Source of the DNA: Saccoglossus kowalevskii
Taxonomy: Eukaryota > Hemichordata > Enteropneusta > Harrimaniidae
DNA: 23,803 bases
Assembly: GCF_000003605.2 (NCBI RefSeq)
Contig: NW_003120927.1
Coordinates: 315,756 to 339,558 of the forward strand
Direction: 5' to 3'
The notes beneath the pieces were generated by a model that did not search any database, had not been told where the DNA came from, and was given only the letters and a program-made list of their open reading frames with translations. Both the position numbers and the translations under genes were made by a program. Positions within the stretch are counted from its first letter, which is position 1. Every line of letters begins with the position of its first letter. Positions 22,424-23,803 of this stretch are shown piece by piece.

Positions 22424-22801
22424 GTTATGTAAATAAGTATAGTCTTAATACGCCTAACACCGTCTCTCGACACGTACAGTCACCTGCTGACATGCGAGGA
22501 TGGACTTAGTAGCCTTTGATTATGTGAACTATTTCACGTGTCAAAGATTAGGTTCCTAATCAGCCGCTGCTCACGCATTATCTGTCCAATTCAACTATCG
22601 TTGCCATGGATCGGGATTCACTAGAAGTCTCCAATTTAACTATCCTTAGTAACTACCCCTGACAAATGTAACTTTACACTGAGAGGAAAAAGTGAATGTA
22701 GTCGTCCGTAAAAAAAAAATCATCGGTCTTCGTGCCATGTGCCGGTTGATATAGATATCATATAACATATTTAGTCATATGGATGGAATACATTAAATAT
22801 T

Positions 22802-22965
22802 TTAAAGCAGGGGATCGTCACCTGCGCAAGCGCGGGAATTGAGTCCCAAGCGACGATTACAACACACGCTAAAAACGCAAAGACTCATGGATAGACGCTT
22901 GTTTGTAAACAATGACAAGCCATGACCATCTGACGCATGCGCAGGTGACGACTCCCCCGCTTTAA
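22802..22965. mobile_element. MITE-like element, 164 bp, bounded by TTAA
   Basis: The left arm (22802-22832) equals the reverse complement of the right arm (22934-22965) at 29 of 32 aligned columns: two mismatches and one gap. The shared core is TCGTCACCTGCGCA. Each arm begins in TTAA (22802-22805 and 22962-22965), and outside the TTAA the flanks differ, which suits TTAA as the target duplication, as in piggyBac-type elements. The inner ends start AGC, not the CCC common in piggyBac, and TA (Tc1/mariner type) also fits the ends. The interior is about 100 bases without coding capacity, so it would be non-autonomous. The 88-codon minus-strand frame at 22802-23068 is only a shadow across it. Confidence 0.6.
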
Positions 22966-23045
22966 CACAAGTACATTGCGAGAAATGAAAATAAAACTTG
23001 AACGCAAATGACTGCCGAGATCTCGTTAAGAGCGAGAGTCGTGTA

Positions 23046-23107
23046 CGAGACTTGTTTTTGCCTCTCAATAGATCTCATTTTGGGGGAGGTGGCAAAAACG
23101 AGTCGCG
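23046..23107. other. Imperfect inverted repeat, 17-bp arms
   Basis: 23046-23062 matches the reverse complement of 23091-23107 at 15 of 17 positions, both containing GTTTTTGCC, around a 28-base loop. It lies 80 bases right of the MITE-like element and could be part of an older insertion or a structured leader. Confidence 0.6.
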
Positions 23108-23454
23108 CGGTTCTGTCGCTTTCAACAAATGTTCGGTAGCCATTTGCAAATGAAGTCTATTCCAGACATCTGGGGCAATTGGAACTTTGTGACATATAGT
23201 CTAAATGCAAATGCTTATCACTCTCTAATGTTCTGGGCAGTTTCGTTCTCCAGTGTTAACAAATCCCACTGGTTCTTAATTTTGTTATAGCAACTCAAGG
23301 TATATTCACCAAAGTGTGAATACCCTCGTCTGGCTGTTTCTCTTATAGCAGAATGATATCACATTCCGCTCCGTTCCGTTCTCGAGCGTGTGACTCTTGG
23401 CATCTGTGTGTAGTTGAATGCGTGTGTGTGTATGTGCTGTAGAATACATATCAT

Positions 23455-23623
23455 ATTTATTGGCTCCGCCGACGGACTGCTTTCGACTCCAGCTGCGCGG
23501 TGGCGAACCGAGTCGCTGTGTGTTTCAATGAACAAACGGCACCGCGAACGGCAGCGCTCAGCACGAACAGTCGAAATGTGAAGTTTTGATGGATGCGAAC
23601 CGTAGCAACGAACATAAAACGAA
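23455..23623 (+). promoter_or_regulatory. Candidate promoter and leader at the right edge
   Basis: A TATTTATT run (about 23455) is followed directly by GGCTCCGCCGACGG, with ATTGG (inverted CCAAT) overlapping. The next 150 bases are clearly GC- and CpG-richer than the rest of the window. This composition suits a promoter and 5' leader for the open frame that begins at 23624 or 23654. Minus-strand frames of 98 and 62 codons over the same zone look like by-products of the GC-rich composition. Confidence 0.3.
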
Positions 23624-23803
23624 ATGATTTGTGATAGTCCCCCATTAGTTGTCATGGCGATGGGGTTTACGCTGGGAAAAGTTGCAGTAACAGTCAGAAA
23701 AGTGGTATACTGTCTAATTCAATTAGCAGAATGGCCATTAATTAAACAGAGAGCGGCGTTAACCACTGACTCGTTAGTTGGCCAAATAATTCTTGCAACA
23801 CTA
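23624..23803 (+). CDS. Unrecognised ORF running off the right edge (possible gene start)
   Basis: The frame is open from after the stop at 23615-23617 to the last base: 60 codons from ATG 23624, or 50 from ATG 23654. The second ATG has the better context (G at -3, G at +4) and is the likelier start; another in-frame ATG follows two codons later. The predicted peptide is basic and hydrophobic in patches (for example GKVAVTVRKVVYCLIQLAEW). I do not recognise a family, and there is no splice donor before the edge. The GC-rich promoter-like zone upstream gives it some support, but a frame this short could be chance. Confidence 0.25.
   Translation, partial: MICDSPPLVVMAMGFTLGKVAVTVRKVVYCLIQLAEWPLIKQRAALTTDSLVGQIILATL

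Noticed and set aside
10609-22460. TGTTAGGCGTATTA at 10609 and, inverted, near 22447
   Set aside because: A 14-base match between two places is expected by chance about once or twice in a window of this size.
22802-23068. 88-codon minus-strand frame
   Set aside because: It runs through the inverted-repeat element and shows no family resemblance.
23359-23655. Minus-strand frames of 98 and 62 codons
   Set aside because: They overlap each other in different frames over the same GC-rich leader; no domain and no splice sites.

Overview
The window looks like AT-rich nuclear DNA from an invertebrate animal. Coding is sparse and split by introns, CpG is not visibly depleted as it would be in a vertebrate, and there are simple-sequence tracts (CT, CA, GAT, CAA), a minisatellite and a MITE-like element. 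There is no bacterial-style gene packing, no RNA gene I can recognise, no CRISPR array and no viral gene. The one secure gene product is the N-terminal part of a rhodopsin-class neuropeptide GPCR. Its closest match, from family knowledge, is the kisspeptin receptor (GPR54/KISS1R) group, which is widespread in deuterostomes and lophotrochozoans and missing from flies. I cannot name the species.

Layout. 1-448: higher-order minisatellite. 449-2160: no gene seen. 2166-2713: candidate promoter and first exon (palindromic CRE, two TATA-like boxes, CAA-rich leader, ATG directly followed by GTGAGT). 2714-6584: no convincing gene, a few hairpins. 6585-6702: CT microsatellite. 6967-7543: 5' leader and first coding exon of the receptor (N-terminus, TM1, TM2, ECL1, conserved Cys before TM3), ending at a phase-0 donor. 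7544-11061: large intron with regulatory-type motifs and a 58-bp tandem duplication. 11062-11547: assembly gap of 486 N. 11548-11559: last 12 bases of an exon hidden in the gap, followed by the only full CAG|GTAAGT donor that I see on the + strand. 11566-22387: long non-coding stretch with promoter-like motifs (13.6-13.8 kb) and three good splice acceptors in front of short ORFs. 22388-23803: CA microsatellite, a 164-bp TTAA-bounded inverted-repeat element, a hairpin, and a GC-richer promoter-like zone leading into an ORF that runs off the right edge.

How it fits together. The simplest reading is one + strand receptor gene whose first coding exon is at 7076 and whose TM3-TM5 exon or exons lie in or beside the gap. 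The TM6-TM7 exon was not found and is probably beyond 23803. The motif GTAAGT at 7544 and the phase-0 CAG|GTAAGT at 11560 match two KISS1R intron positions as I remember them. A second gene may start at about 23.6 kb. Apart from the receptor exon, most calls are low-confidence pattern matches and are marked so.
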